The notes under the pieces were generated by a model that saw nothing but the letters and a program-made list of their open reading frames with translations, searched no databases and was not told where the DNA came from. A stretch of DNA of 36,913 nucleotides from an uncultured Eubacteriales bacterium (GTDB lineage Bacteria > Bacillota > Clostridia > Oscillospirales > Oscillospiraceae), in the NCBI GenBank assembly GCA_900319465.1, contig ONOL01000014.1, positions 1 through 36,913 of the forward strand, in the 5' to 3' direction. A program made the position numbers and the translations under genes. This document shows positions 1 through 6,541 of the stretch, piece by piece (position 1 is the stretch's first letter; every line of letters begins with the position of its first letter).

Positions 1-97
1 TCGAGAGTTCTTCGAGGAAGATGTTCATACAAACGGTATTACAAAAGGGCATGATCAGGAAGTAGGAATCTCCTGTAAGCGGTTCTACGGCGCCATA
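1..97 (-). pseudogene. IS630-type transposase fragment (DDE domain, partial)
   Basis: Read on the minus strand, the first 97 bases encode YGAVEPLTGDSYFLIMPF followed by CNTVCMNIFLEELS, continuing off the window edge. The order YGAV, then a TGDSYFL strand, then NT..MN.FLEEL is the central part of the DDE_3 catalytic domain of IS630-family transposases. The reading frame continues upstream only into a long hairpin (97-157), where the family resemblance stops, so the 5' part of the gene is missing or replaced. The catalytic acidic residues are not in view. The family match is from memory of its motifs. The fragment may be part of a whole gene on the left or a remnant. Confidence 0.62.
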
Positions 98-157
98 AAA
101 GTCCTTATCCAAACGAATCAAATTTTTTTGATTCGAAAAGTTTGAATAAGGACTTTT
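97..157. repeat. Long imperfect inverted repeat / hairpin
   Basis: The left arm (97-123) and right arm (127-157) are reverse complements over about 26 bases, with one mismatch and a 5-base insertion in the right arm. Short T-runs lie at both outer edges, so it could act as a bidirectional terminator. It also sits exactly where homology to the IS630 transposase ends, so it could be a small mobile palindrome or a rearrangement scar. Confidence 0.6.
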
Positions 158-232
158 TGGCAATGGGATACGAAAAAGATGAATTTGCATTTTTGATATA
201 TGGATTCGAACTCTCGGGAATAATTGTAAAAA

Positions 233-322
233 TTAGAACGGCAGGTCATCATCCTCAGTTTTAACTTCAATCGTCGATAACCGAGTATAAATATTATCAA
301 ATAGTATCTTTCTTTTTCCCAT
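233..322 (-). CDS. Tiny ORF with an SSB-like acidic C-terminal tip
   Basis: This 29-codon frame begins MGKRKILFDN and ends EVKTEDDDLPF, followed by TAA. An acidic stretch ending in D-D-D-[LI]-P-F at the extreme C-terminus is the hallmark of bacterial single-stranded DNA-binding protein, where it docks partner proteins. No OB-fold is present, so this is not SSB itself. It may be a relic of an ssb gene, a small tail-mimic peptide, or chance. A consensus promoter lies just upstream (355-383). An overlapping frame (118-336, 72 codons, AT-rich and low complexity) starts at an ATG closer to a GAAAGGA ribosome-site-like stretch, and I cannot exclude it. Function unknown. Confidence 0.25.
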   Translation of the reverse strand: MGKRKILFDNIYTRLSTIEVKTEDDDLPF

Positions 323-354
323 AATGATAATTTCATAATTCTGGTTCCTTTCTA

Positions 355-383
355 ATTATACCGATTTCGACGTGCGTTTTCAA
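355..383 (-). promoter_or_regulatory. Sigma-A promoter, minus strand
   Basis: On the minus strand TTGAAA (378-383) is followed by exactly 17 bases and TATAAT (355-360). Transcription would start near 348 and run into the small AT-rich frames at 118-336. The rest of 337-546 shows no gene apart from the hairpin at 487-514. Confidence 0.55.
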
Positions 384-486
384 TAAAAAACACAAATATT
401 AGTGGAATTAGCGCAATTTCAAAACCTTTATATTAATGTTTTATATTGTCGGCTGATTGTTTGGGGCTTGTTTTTGATATGAAAAT

Positions 487-514
487 GGAGCGGATTTTCA
501 AGAAAATCCGCTCC
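487..514. terminator. Perfect 12-bp hairpin
   Basis: GGAGCGGATTTT (487-498) and AAAATCCGCTCC (503-514) are perfectly complementary around a 4-base loop. There is no strong T-run on either side, so it is a weak terminator candidate or an intergenic structural element. Confidence 0.45.
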
Positions 515-542
515 AAAACAGCATTTATTCACTTATTTGTGG

Positions 543-587
543 GATAAAAAGAGACAAACAGGCTTGTTTCAGCTTGTTTGTCTCTTT
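543..587 (-). terminator. Rho-independent terminator of the tRNA gene
   Basis: Directly after the tRNA 3' end, the minus strand reads AAAGAGACAAACA, a 14-base loop, and the complement TGTTTGTCTCTTT with a following run of T. This is a textbook intrinsic terminator. Confidence 0.8.
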
Positions 588-663
588 TGGTGGAGACGGA
601 GGGATTCGAACCCTTGACCTTACGGATGCGAACCGTACGCTCTCCCAGCTGAGCTACGCCCCC
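588..663 (-). tRNA. tRNA-Ala (anticodon CGC)
   Basis: The 76-base minus-strand sequence folds as a tRNA. The acceptor stem is GGGGGCG paired with CGTCTCC and includes the G3-U70 wobble pair that identifies alanine tRNAs. The D arm is GCTC...GAGC, the anticodon stem is TACGG/CCGTA with loop TTCGCAT giving anticodon CGC (codon GCG), and the T loop is TTCGAAT. CCA is encoded. The outermost T-stem pair (A-C) is mismatched, which is tolerated in many tRNAs. A CGC-reading alanine tRNA fits a GC-rich genome. Confidence 0.95.
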
Positions 664-682
664 AGATCGATTCAGCTTTGTT

Positions 683-710
683 ATTATAACACATAATTTT
701 GATTTGTAAA
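683..710 (-). promoter_or_regulatory. Promoter of tRNA-Ala
   Basis: On the minus strand TTTACA (705-710), a 16-base spacer and a perfect TATAAT (683-688) lie 20 bases upstream of the mature tRNA 5' end, the expected place for a tRNA promoter. Confidence 0.75.
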
Positions 711-717
711 GAAAAAC

Positions 718-746
718 TTGATTATATTTTGAAAGTGTAGTAAAAT
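718..746 (+). promoter_or_regulatory. Promoter of SRP RNA
   Basis: TTGATT (718-723), 17 bases, and TAAAAT (741-746) place the start of transcription near 754-756, exactly where the 5' strand of the SRP RNA helix begins. It is divergent from the tRNA promoter. It may also supply dnaX, since no terminator is visible between the RNA and dnaX. Confidence 0.75.
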
Positions 747-755
747 ACTGATCGT

Positions 756-1049
756 GGCTTTTGACAAGGCTGCACTAGTCGGGGAGCCAGCGGTGCCCTG
801 TAACCTGCAATCCGCTATAGCAGGGACGAATTCCCGGCCGAGGGTGTGTTCTGTGTCGTCTGACCCCGGTAAGCAGCGTTGACGATCCGGTCTCGCGCAA
901 GGTCAACCCGTGAACCATGTCAGGCGGGGAACCGAGCAGCATTAAGCGGTGCCTGGCTTGTGCCGCGAGGTCGCCGGATCTGAGCCGGCTGCCGGCGTAA
1001 CGGGCATAGCGCATGATTCGGAGCCGGGTGTGCAGTCTTGTCAAGAGCC
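756..1049 (+). ncRNA. ffs: Signal recognition particle RNA, large (6S/scRNA) type
   Basis: The termini pair over about 20 bases: GGCTTTTGACAAGGCTGCAC at the 5' end with GTGCAGTCTTGTCAAGAGCC at the 3' end. The Alu-domain segment GGTGCCCTGTAACCTGCAA and its TATAGCAGGGACGAATTCCC partner resemble B. subtilis scRNA. The universally conserved helix 8 is at about 918-945: GTCAGG, a CGG-GGAA-CCG tetraloop hairpin, then AGCAGC, the Ffh M-domain binding site. It guides ribosomes making membrane and secreted proteins to the membrane with Ffh and FtsY. The position just before dnaX is the conserved Firmicute arrangement. Exact ends are inferred from pairing. Confidence 0.95.
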
Positions 1050-1086
1050 ATCCTTGTTATTATTGGAGACGAGAGGAGGCGCGCCG

Positions 1087-2748
1087 ATGTATCAGGCCCT
1101 CTACCGCAAATGGCGGCCGCAGACCTTTGACCAGGTCGTGGGGCAGGAGCATATCACCGAAACGCTGAAAAACCAGGTGAAGAACGACCGCCTCTCCCAC
1201 GCCTATATCTTTATCGGCACACGCGGCACCGGCAAGACCACCTGCGCGCGCATCCTGGCCAAAGCGGTCAACTGCGAGCAGCCGGTCGACGGCAACCCCT
1301 GCGGGAAATGCGCGGCCTGCCGCGGCATCAGCGAGGGCACCGTCATGGACGTGGTGGAGCTGGACGCGGCCTCCAACAACGGCGTGGACAATGTGCGCGC
1401 GCTGCGGGAGGAGGCGGTTTTCTCGCCCTCCGTGCTGAAAAAGCGCGTGTATATCATCGACGAGGTGCATATGCTCTCGATCCAGGCGTTCAACGCCCTG
1501 CTGAAGATCCTGGAGGAGCCGCCGGCGCATCTGATGTTCATCCTTGCCACCACGGAGCTGCAGAAGGTGCCCGCTACGATCCTTTCCCGCTGCCAGCGGC
1601 ACAGCTTCCGCCGCATCGAAACGCGGAGGATCGCGGACTATCTCGAGAGCATCGCGAAAAGCGAGCGCTTCGATCTGAGCCGGGACGCGGCGGAGCTGAT
1701 CGCACGGCTTGCCGACGGCGGCGTGCGCGACGCGCTGAGCCTGCTGGACCAGTGCTCCGCGGCCGAGAAGATCGACGTGGAGTCCGTGTACGCCACGATG
1801 GGGCTCGCGGGCAAGCGGCGCGTGGCCCGGATGCTCGATCGCATCCTGAATCGTGAAACGGCGGCGGTACTGAAGGAATTTGCCGGCATGTGGATGGACG
1901 GCAAGGACCCGGGCACGCTGCTGGGCGAGCTCAACGGCCTGCTGCGGGATGTCCTGATGATTCACGTCGCGCCGAAGGGCGCGGAGGATCTGATCTCCGG
2001 CGCCTATGACCGCGCGACGCTCGCGGCCTTCAGCCAGCGGCTGACCGCGGAGGAACTGATCGCGGCGATGGACCGGCTGCAGAACGCGATCAGCGGCCTG
2101 CGGGAGGCGCGCAATCCCAAGACGGCGGCGGAGCTCTGCCTGGTCAGCCTCTGCACCGACCCGGGCGGGGACAGCATCACCGGCCTGCGGGCGAGGATCT
2201 CCCGGCTGGAGGAGGAAGTGGCCCGCGGCGTCCCGCTGCGCCGGCCGGCCGAAGGGACGGAGGACTACCCCGCTCTGCCGCGGGACGAGCAGCCGCTCCC
2301 GCCGGAGGAGGAACCCGACTGGGGCGCCTTTCCCGGGGAGCAAAACAGCGCACCTGTGGCCGATGAACCGGAGGAAGCAGCCGCCCCTGCCGTGAGGACG
2401 GAAGAAGCGCCTGCCCCTGCCGCGGAACCGGCGGCGGCGCCGGGCTTTGACTGGAAGGCGCTCTGCGAGCGCGTGGGGCCGAAGCTGCCGATGGATCTGC
2501 GCTTCAGCCTTGAGGATGAAAGCGTTGTGCGGGCAGCCGCGGAGGGCGGCCTGCTGCGGCTCTTCGTGCAGCCCGGCTTCAAGTACGACCGCTTCAACCG
2601 GCCCGAAGTGCTCGAGAGCTTCGGACGGGAGGCGTCCGCGCTGACGGGACGGGAGATGCGGGCGCAGATCGCGCCGATGCAGGAGGCCCAACGGCCCGTG
2701 CGCAGCCTCGAAGAGCTGAAACCCTTCAAAGAAGTGCATTTCAAATAA
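1087..2748 (+). CDS. dnaX: DNA polymerase III subunit gamma/tau
   Basis: Clamp-loader ATPase of the replicative polymerase; 553 residues, normal for Firmicutes. The N-terminus MYQALYRKWRPQTFDQVVGQ is family-typical. Walker A GTRGTGKT is at about 44-51, zinc cysteines C63, C72, C75 and C78 follow, Walker B is VYIIDEVH, and the sensor region contains the SRC motif (LSRCQRH). The C-terminal third is rich in Pro, Glu and Ala (the tau linker) and ends in a small domain. I chose the ATG at 1087, 4 bases after a GAGAGGAGGCGC ribosome site; the open frame reaches further back but only through the SRP RNA. No A-rich slippery site for gamma production was noticed. It is followed 30 bases later by ebfC. 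Confidence 0.97.
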   Translation: MYQALYRKWRPQTFDQVVGQEHITETLKNQVKNDRLSHAYIFIGTRGTGKTTCARILAKAVNCEQPVDGNPCGKCAACRGISEGTVMDVVELDAASNNGVDNVRALREEAVFSPSVLKKRVYIIDEVHMLSIQAFNALLKILEEPPAHLMFILATTELQKVPATILSRCQRHSFRRIETRRIADYLESIAKSERFDLSRDAAELIARLADGGVRDALSLLDQCSAAEKIDVESVYATMGLAGKRRVARMLDRILNRETAAVLKEFAGMWMDGKDPGTLLGELNGLLRDVLMIHVAPKGAEDLISGAYDRATLAAFSQRLTAEELIAAMDRLQNAISGLREARNPKTAAELCLVSLCTDPGGDSITGLRARISRLEEEVARGVPLRRPAEGTEDYPALPRDEQPLPPEEEPDWGAFPGEQNSAPVADEPEEAAAPAVRTEEAPAPAAEPAAAPGFDWKALCERVGPKLPMDLRFSLEDESVVRAAAEGGLLRLFVQPGFKYDRFNRPEVLESFGREASALTGREMRAQIAPMQEAQRPVRSLEELKPFKEVHFK

Positions 2749-2778
2749 GAAATAAGAATAAGTAAGGAGACGGTATTT

Positions 2779-3132
2779 ATGGCGAAAGGCGGTTTTCGCG
2801 GGGGCTTCCCCGGCGGCAATCAGGCAAACATGATGCGCCAGGCGCAGAAAATGCAGCAGGATTTCATGAAGATGCAGCAGGAGCTGGAGGGGACCAAGTT
2901 TGAGTTTTCTTCCGGCGGCGGCGCGGTCAAGGCCACCATGGTCGGCACCCGTCAGCTCGAGTCCCTGGAGATTAAGCCCGAAGCGGTCGATCCCGAGGAC
3001 GTGGAGATGCTGCAGGATCTGATCCTCGCGGCGGTCAACGGCGCCATCAAACTGGCCGACGACAAGACCAGCGAGGCCATGGCCAAGCTGCAGGGCGGCA
3101 TGGGCATGGGCGGCTTTCCCGGGTTTTTTTGA
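2779..3132 (+). CDS. ebfC: Nucleoid-associated protein, YbaB/EbfC family
   Basis: A 117-residue protein. The N-terminal Met/Gln-rich helix (MMRQAQKMQQDFMKMQQEL) is followed by a FEFSSGGGAVKATMVG segment and an acidic helical region ending LADDKTSEAMAKLQGGMG, the YbaB fold that forms a homodimeric DNA tweezer. The family coats DNA and sits after dnaX in most bacteria, as here (30-base gap, ribosome site AAGGAG). The C-terminus is Gly/Met-rich and ends in FPGFF. In many genomes the next gene is recR; here it is not. Confidence 0.95.
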   Translation: MAKGGFRGGFPGGNQANMMRQAQKMQQDFMKMQQELEGTKFEFSSGGGAVKATMVGTRQLESLEIKPEAVDPEDVEMLQDLILAAVNGAIKLADDKTSEAMAKLQGGMGMGGFPGFF

Positions 3133-3159
3133 GGAATAACGAACAAGCCATTCCGGGCG

Positions 3160-3209
3160 CAGCGAAGAATCTCCCGAAGGACGGTACGGTTCCGCGGGGG
3201 ATTCTTTGC
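3160..3209. repeat. Intergenic hairpin repeat (GCGAAGAATC type)
   Basis: GCGAAGAATCTCCCG (from 3162) pairs with CGGGGGATTCTTTGC (ending 3209) around an 18-base loop. The GCAGCGAAGAATC word resembles a palindromic element I recall scattered through gut Clostridia genomes. It lies between ebfC and the radical SAM gene and could fold in the mRNA. Confidence 0.55.
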
Positions 3210-3246
3210 CATATTTTCACTTCATTGCCGAGAGGAGGGGAGCGCT

Positions 3247-4077
3247 TTGCTGCGCAAGGCCTATCTGGAGATCACCAACGTCTGCAACCTGCGCTGCGCC
3301 TTCTGCCCCGGCACGAAGCGGACGCCGCGCTTTCTGACGGCGGAGGAGTTTGCGCTCCTCGCCGGAAAGCTGCGGGGACATACGGAATACCTCTATTTCC
3401 ATCTGATGGGCGAGCCGCTGCTTCATCCCGGGCTGGACAAGCTGCTGGAAATTGCGGACGGCTTGCGCTTTAAAGTTATGTTAACCACAAACGGTACGCT
3501 GCTGCCCCGGCGACAGGCGCTGCTGCTCTCCGCGGCGGCGCTGCACAAGGTGAATATCTCCCTCCAGTCTTTTGAGGCGAACGATGGGGGAGAGCTTGCG
3601 GGCTACCTGAAGGGCTGCACGGACTTTGCCGCCGCCGCAGCCGGGGAGGGGAAGCTCTGTGAGTTCCGGCTGTGGAACCGGGGCGGCTGGGAGACAATGA
3701 ACGGGGAGATCCGCGCGCTGCTCGCGGCGGCCTTCCCCGAGCCCTGGCAGCCGAGCCGCAGCGGCTTCCGGCTGGCAGAGCGGGTGTGGCTGGAGCCGGG
3801 CGACCGCTTTGACTGGCCGGATCTGTCGCTGCCGAGCCGCGGCGAGCGCTGCTTCTGCTACGGTCTGCGGGACCAGATCGGCGTCCTCTGCGACGGGACG
3901 GTGGTGCCCTGCTGTCTCGACAGGGAGGGGGCGATCCCGCTCGGCAACCTGTTTGCGGAGGAGGTGGATGATATTATGTCAACCGAACGCGCGCGGGCGA
4001 TCTACGACGGCTTCTCCCGTCGCCGCGCGGCAGAGCCTCTCTGCCGGACCTGCGGCTATGCCAGGAGATTTACATAA
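3247..4077 (+). CDS. Radical SAM/SPASM-domain protein
   Basis: 276 residues, starting at TTG, 6 bases after a GAGAGGAGGGG ribosome site. The CxxxCxxC cluster motif is at C13, C17 and C20 (VCNLRCAFC), binding the 4Fe-4S cluster that cleaves S-adenosylmethionine. It is followed by FHLMGEPLLHP, equivalent to the GGEP motif. The C-terminal third has further cysteines in SPASM-like spacing (CFCYG, LCDGTVVPCC, CRTCGY), expected to hold auxiliary clusters. Members modify peptides, cofactors or enzymes, and the substrate cannot be read from sequence. There is no peptide precursor gene beside it. It occupies the place where recR is common. Confidence 0.85.
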   Translation: MLRKAYLEITNVCNLRCAFCPGTKRTPRFLTAEEFALLAGKLRGHTEYLYFHLMGEPLLHPGLDKLLEIADGLRFKVMLTTNGTLLPRRQALLLSAAALHKVNISLQSFEANDGGELAGYLKGCTDFAAAAAGEGKLCEFRLWNRGGWETMNGEIRALLAAAFPEPWQPSRSGFRLAERVWLEPGDRFDWPDLSLPSRGERCFCYGLRDQIGVLCDGTVVPCCLDREGAIPLGNLFAEEVDDIMSTERARAIYDGFSRRRAAEPLCRTCGYARRFT

Positions 4078-4119
4078 TAACATTGACATAAGATAATAAA
4101 CATAATAAAATTAACATAA
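4072..4119. repeat. 14-bp-period AT-rich repeat (ACATAA cores)
   Basis: The hexamer ACATAA occurs at 4072, 4086, 4100 and 4114, a strict 14-bp period, within a spacer that is almost free of G and C, in otherwise GC-rich DNA. The same unit recurs at 23380-23482. The first unit overlaps the stop codon of the radical SAM gene, and the array contains the promoter of the next gene. Confidence 0.75.
4083..4111 (+). promoter_or_regulatory. Near-consensus sigma-A promoter of the NUDIX gene
   Basis: TTGACA (4083-4088), a 17-base spacer and TAAAAT (4106-4111) place a start near 4118, directly before the AAAGGAG ribosome site. The promoter is built out of the 14-bp repeat units. Confidence 0.75.
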
Positions 4120-4131
4120 AGGAGAGCCGCG

Positions 4132-4554
4132 ATGATCCGGGAAAAGAGCTGCGGCGCGGTCGTGTATTATGAGGCCGCGGGGGAGCGTCTGTACCTGCTT
4201 GAGGAAATGCGGGCCGGGCATTACTCCATGCCCAAGGGCCACGTGGAGCCGGGGGAGAGCGAGGCGGAGACCGCGGAGCGGGAGATCGGGGAGGAGACCG
4301 GGCTCGCCGTGACGGCGGATACCGGCTTCCGCGCCTGCGAGAGCTACCGCCCCTATCCCGGCTGTGTCAAGGAGGTCGTGTTCTTCACGGCGCGCGCCGG
4401 GCAAACCGCGGTCGCCGTCCAGCCGGAGGAAGTGCGCTCCGTCTGCTGGCTGCCGCTGAAGGCGGCGCTCGCAAGACTGAGCTACGAGGAGGACCGGGAG
4501 ATCCTGCGGAAAGCCGACGCATATCTGGATAAGCTGCCCGCACATTCTGAATAA
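4132..4554 (+). CDS. NUDIX hydrolase
   Basis: 140 residues with a complete Nudix box, GX5EX7REUXEEXGU, at residues 36-58 (GHVEPGE...REIGEETGL). This Mg-dependent site cleaves nucleoside diphosphates linked to another moiety. The preceding YSMPKGH resembles the WxxPKGH of diadenosine tetraphosphate hydrolases, so Ap4A-type or mRNA-cap-like substrates are plausible, but specificity is not decided by the sequence. The ribosome site AAAGGAG lies 8 bases before the ATG. It has its own strong promoter and is likely monocistronic, or reads on into the DUF1002 gene. Confidence 0.9.
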   Translation: MIREKSCGAVVYYEAAGERLYLLEEMRAGHYSMPKGHVEPGESEAETAEREIGEETGLAVTADTGFRACESYRPYPGCVKEVVFFTARAGQTAVAVQPEEVRSVCWLPLKAALARLSYEEDREILRKADAYLDKLPAHSE

Positions 4555-4630
4555 TTCTTAAATTCACAGAAAATGCTTTCTTTCTTTGCTCTCACGTGTT
4601 AGGATGACCATGACCCAAGGAGGGATCGGT

Positions 4631-5593
4631 ATGAAGAAATGGATTTGCGTTCTTCTTGCGGCGCTTCTCCTGCTCGGCGCGGCGCCCATGGCCTTTGCGG
4701 AAGAGGGCGGCGTCGCCGTGGTGGAGCTCCCCGCCCAGCAGGAAGAGCCTCAACAGAACGAAGACAGCCAGAGCGCGGCCGGCCAGACCGCGATCAACCA
4801 GAGCCGCGCGGTGATCGGCGCGGATCTCACGCCGGACCAGGTGGCGCTGGTCTACCAGGCCTTCGGGCTGACGCGCGGCAGCGTCGTTGAGCTGACCGTG
4901 ACCAATGCGGAGGAGCGGCAGTATCTGGAGGGCTATGTGGACGCCTCCCTGATCGGCACCCGCTCCATCTCCAGCGTGTATGTGGAGCTGCTGCCCGCAG
5001 GCGCCAGCATGGACGTGACCACGAGCAACATCACCTGGTGTACGCCCGAGATGTATATGAGCGCCCTCGCCACCGCGGGCATCACCGACGCGCGGATCGT
5101 GGTGGCCTCGCCCTTCGCCGTCAGCGGCACCGCCGCCCTGACCGGCGTATACAAGGCCTATGAGGACATGACCGGCAGAAAGCTGGACGATTTAGCCAAG
5201 GCGGTCTCCACGCAGGAGCTGACCATCACCGGCGGCCTTGCGCAGGAGATCGGCAGCATGGACTCCACTTCTATCGTCAACGATCTGAAGCTGATGCTGG
5301 GCGAGACGGAGAAAATGAGCGACGAGGAGCTCCGCCAGGAGATCATCGCGATCGCGAAGCAGTACAACGTGAACCTGACCGACGGACAGCTCCGCCAGCT
5401 CATCTCCCTCTGCCGTTCGCTGGAGGGGCTGGACCCGGAGTCGCTGAAAAAGCGGGTGGAGGACGTGCAGGACACGCTCAAAAAAGTCTCCGAGGCAAAG
5501 ACCCAGGTCGTGGGCTTCGTGCAGACCGTGGGCAAGGTGATCAGCTCGCTGCGCGACTTTTTCGCGCGCATCAAGGATATCGTCGGGCTGTAA
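4631..5593 (+). CDS. Exported DUF1002 protein (YpuA-like)
   Basis: 320 residues. The start at 4631 is chosen because AAGGAGG lies 7 bases upstream and the protein then begins with a clear signal peptide: MKKW, a hydrophobic core (ICVLLAALLLLGAAP) and a cleavage site after AFA. The mature part contains the DUF1002 region: GADLTPDQVALVYQAFG, a VTNAEER turn, ARIVVASPFAVSGTAALTGV and a long helical C-terminus. The family is widespread in sporulating Firmicutes, and its function is not established. A terminator follows, so the unit ends here. Confidence 0.88.
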   Translation: MKKWICVLLAALLLLGAAPMAFAEEGGVAVVELPAQQEEPQQNEDSQSAAGQTAINQSRAVIGADLTPDQVALVYQAFGLTRGSVVELTVTNAEERQYLEGYVDASLIGTRSISSVYVELLPAGASMDVTTSNITWCTPEMYMSALATAGITDARIVVASPFAVSGTAALTGVYKAYEDMTGRKLDDLAKAVSTQELTITGGLAQEIGSMDSTSIVNDLKLMLGETEKMSDEELRQEIIAIAKQYNVNLTDGQLRQLISLCRSLEGLDPESLKKRVEDVQDTLKKVSEAKTQVVGFVQTVGKVISSLRDFFARIKDIVGL

Positions 5594-5607
5594 GCGCGGC
5601 GAAGACG

Positions 5608-5651
5608 AAAGGGAAACGGCATGGCTTTCGGGCCGTGCCGTTTTCCTTTTC
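5608..5651 (+). terminator. Intrinsic terminator after DUF1002 gene
   Basis: GAAAGGGAAACGGCATGGC pairs with GCCGTGCCGTTTTCCTTTTC around a short TTTCG loop, followed by a pyrimidine run. The stem lies 15-58 bases after the stop codon. Confidence 0.7.
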
Positions 5652-5662
5652 CCGCCTGCCAC

Positions 5663-5691
5663 TTGACGGCGGGCAACGGCTGCGGTATAGT
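5663..5691 (+). promoter_or_regulatory. Sigma-A promoter of the ABC transporter operon
   Basis: TTGACG (5663-5668), 17 bases, TATAGT (5686-5691). The predicted start near 5698 leaves a leader of about 134 bases before the ATPase gene. The leader is GC-rich, contains GGCGCGCC-type palindromes, and shows no riboswitch I recognise. Confidence 0.7.
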
Positions 5692-5831
5692 GATAAAAAG
5701 TATCAAAAGCTCCCGAAGAAGTGGTCTTTGCGGAAAAACGGACGGCGCGCCGCGCCGAACGGCGGGAAACGGGCACTCAGCGCCGTTTGCCGCGTACCCT
5801 TGGAATACAACGAGAAAAGAGGAACGGAAGC

Positions 5832-6539
5832 ATGCTGAACATCGAACATCTGACCAAACGCTACGGCGAAAAGACCGCGGTGGACGATCTGTCGCTGCAT
5901 ATCGCCCCCGGGGAGATCTACGGCTTTATCGGCCACAACGGCGCCGGAAAGACCACCACGCTCAAGAGCGTGGTCGGCATCCTGCAGTTTAACGAGGGAA
6001 GGATCACCGTCAACGGCAGATCCATCCGGGACGAGCCGGTGCGATGCAAGCGGGAGATGGCCTACATACCGGACAACCCGGACCTGTACGAATTCATGAG
6101 CGGGATCAAGTACCTGAACTTCATCGGGGACATCTATGCCATTCCCGCCGACGAGCGGCAGGAGAGGATCCGCAAATACGCGGACCTGTTCGAGCTGACG
6201 GGCGATCTGGCACAGCCGATCTCCGCCTATTCCCACGGCATGAAGCAGAAGCTCGCCGTGATCGCGGCGTGGATGCACGCCCCGAAGCTCATCATCATGG
6301 ACGAGCCCTTTGTCGGCCTCGACCCGAAGGCCGCCCACCTGCTCAAGGAAATGATGCGCGAGCACTGCGACAGGGGCGGCGCGATCTTCTTCTCCACCCA
6401 CGTGCTGGAAGTGGCAGAGAAGCTCTGCGACAAGGTGGCCATCATCAAGCAGGGCAAGCTGATCAAGGCCGGCACCATGGAGGAGGTCAAGGGCGACGAC
6501 AGCCTCGAAGAGGTCTTCCTGGAACTGGAGGCGGAGTAA
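5832..6539 (+). CDS. ABC transporter ATP-binding protein
   Basis: 235 residues. Walker A is GHNGAGKTT (about 36-44), Walker B is LIIMDEP, and the switch histidine is in FFSTHVLEV. The signature loop reads YSHGMKQK rather than LSGGQ, a variant common in EcsA/YtrB/BcrA-type exporter ATPases. The start is chosen at 5832 because an AGAGGAAC ribosome site precedes it and the domain begins MLNIEHLTKRYG. It is separated from the permease gene by 2 bases, so the two are translationally coupled and form one transporter (two ATPases with the membrane protein). Substrate unknown; peptides, lipids or drugs are all possible for this class. Confidence 0.93.
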   Translation: MLNIEHLTKRYGEKTAVDDLSLHIAPGEIYGFIGHNGAGKTTTLKSVVGILQFNEGRITVNGRSIRDEPVRCKREMAYIPDNPDLYEFMSGIKYLNFIGDIYAIPADERQERIRKYADLFELTGDLAQPISAYSHGMKQKLAVIAAWMHAPKLIIMDEPFVGLDPKAAHLLKEMMREHCDRGGAIFFSTHVLEVAEKLCDKVAIIKQGKLIKAGTMEEVKGDDSLEEVFLELEAE

Positions 6540-6541
6540 AA

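Noticed and set aside
205-225. GTTCGAATC resembling a tRNA T loop on the minus strand
   Set aside because: The flanking bases do not pair into a T stem and no acceptor, D or anticodon arms are present.
118-336. A 72-codon AT-rich minus-strand frame
   Set aside because: Low-complexity Phe/Ile/Lys/Arg content, no recognisable domain, and it overlaps both the hairpin and the SSB-tail frame. A ribosome-site-like GAAAGGA keeps it from being excluded fully.
949-1086. N-terminal extension of dnaX
   Set aside because: The frame is open but lies inside the SRP RNA, and the family N-terminus MYQALYRKWRP begins at 1087 behind a good ribosome site.
2779-3200. Longer ebfC or a separate gene at 3129-3473
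   Set aside because: The frame at 3129-3473 overlaps the radical SAM gene out of frame and has no family features.
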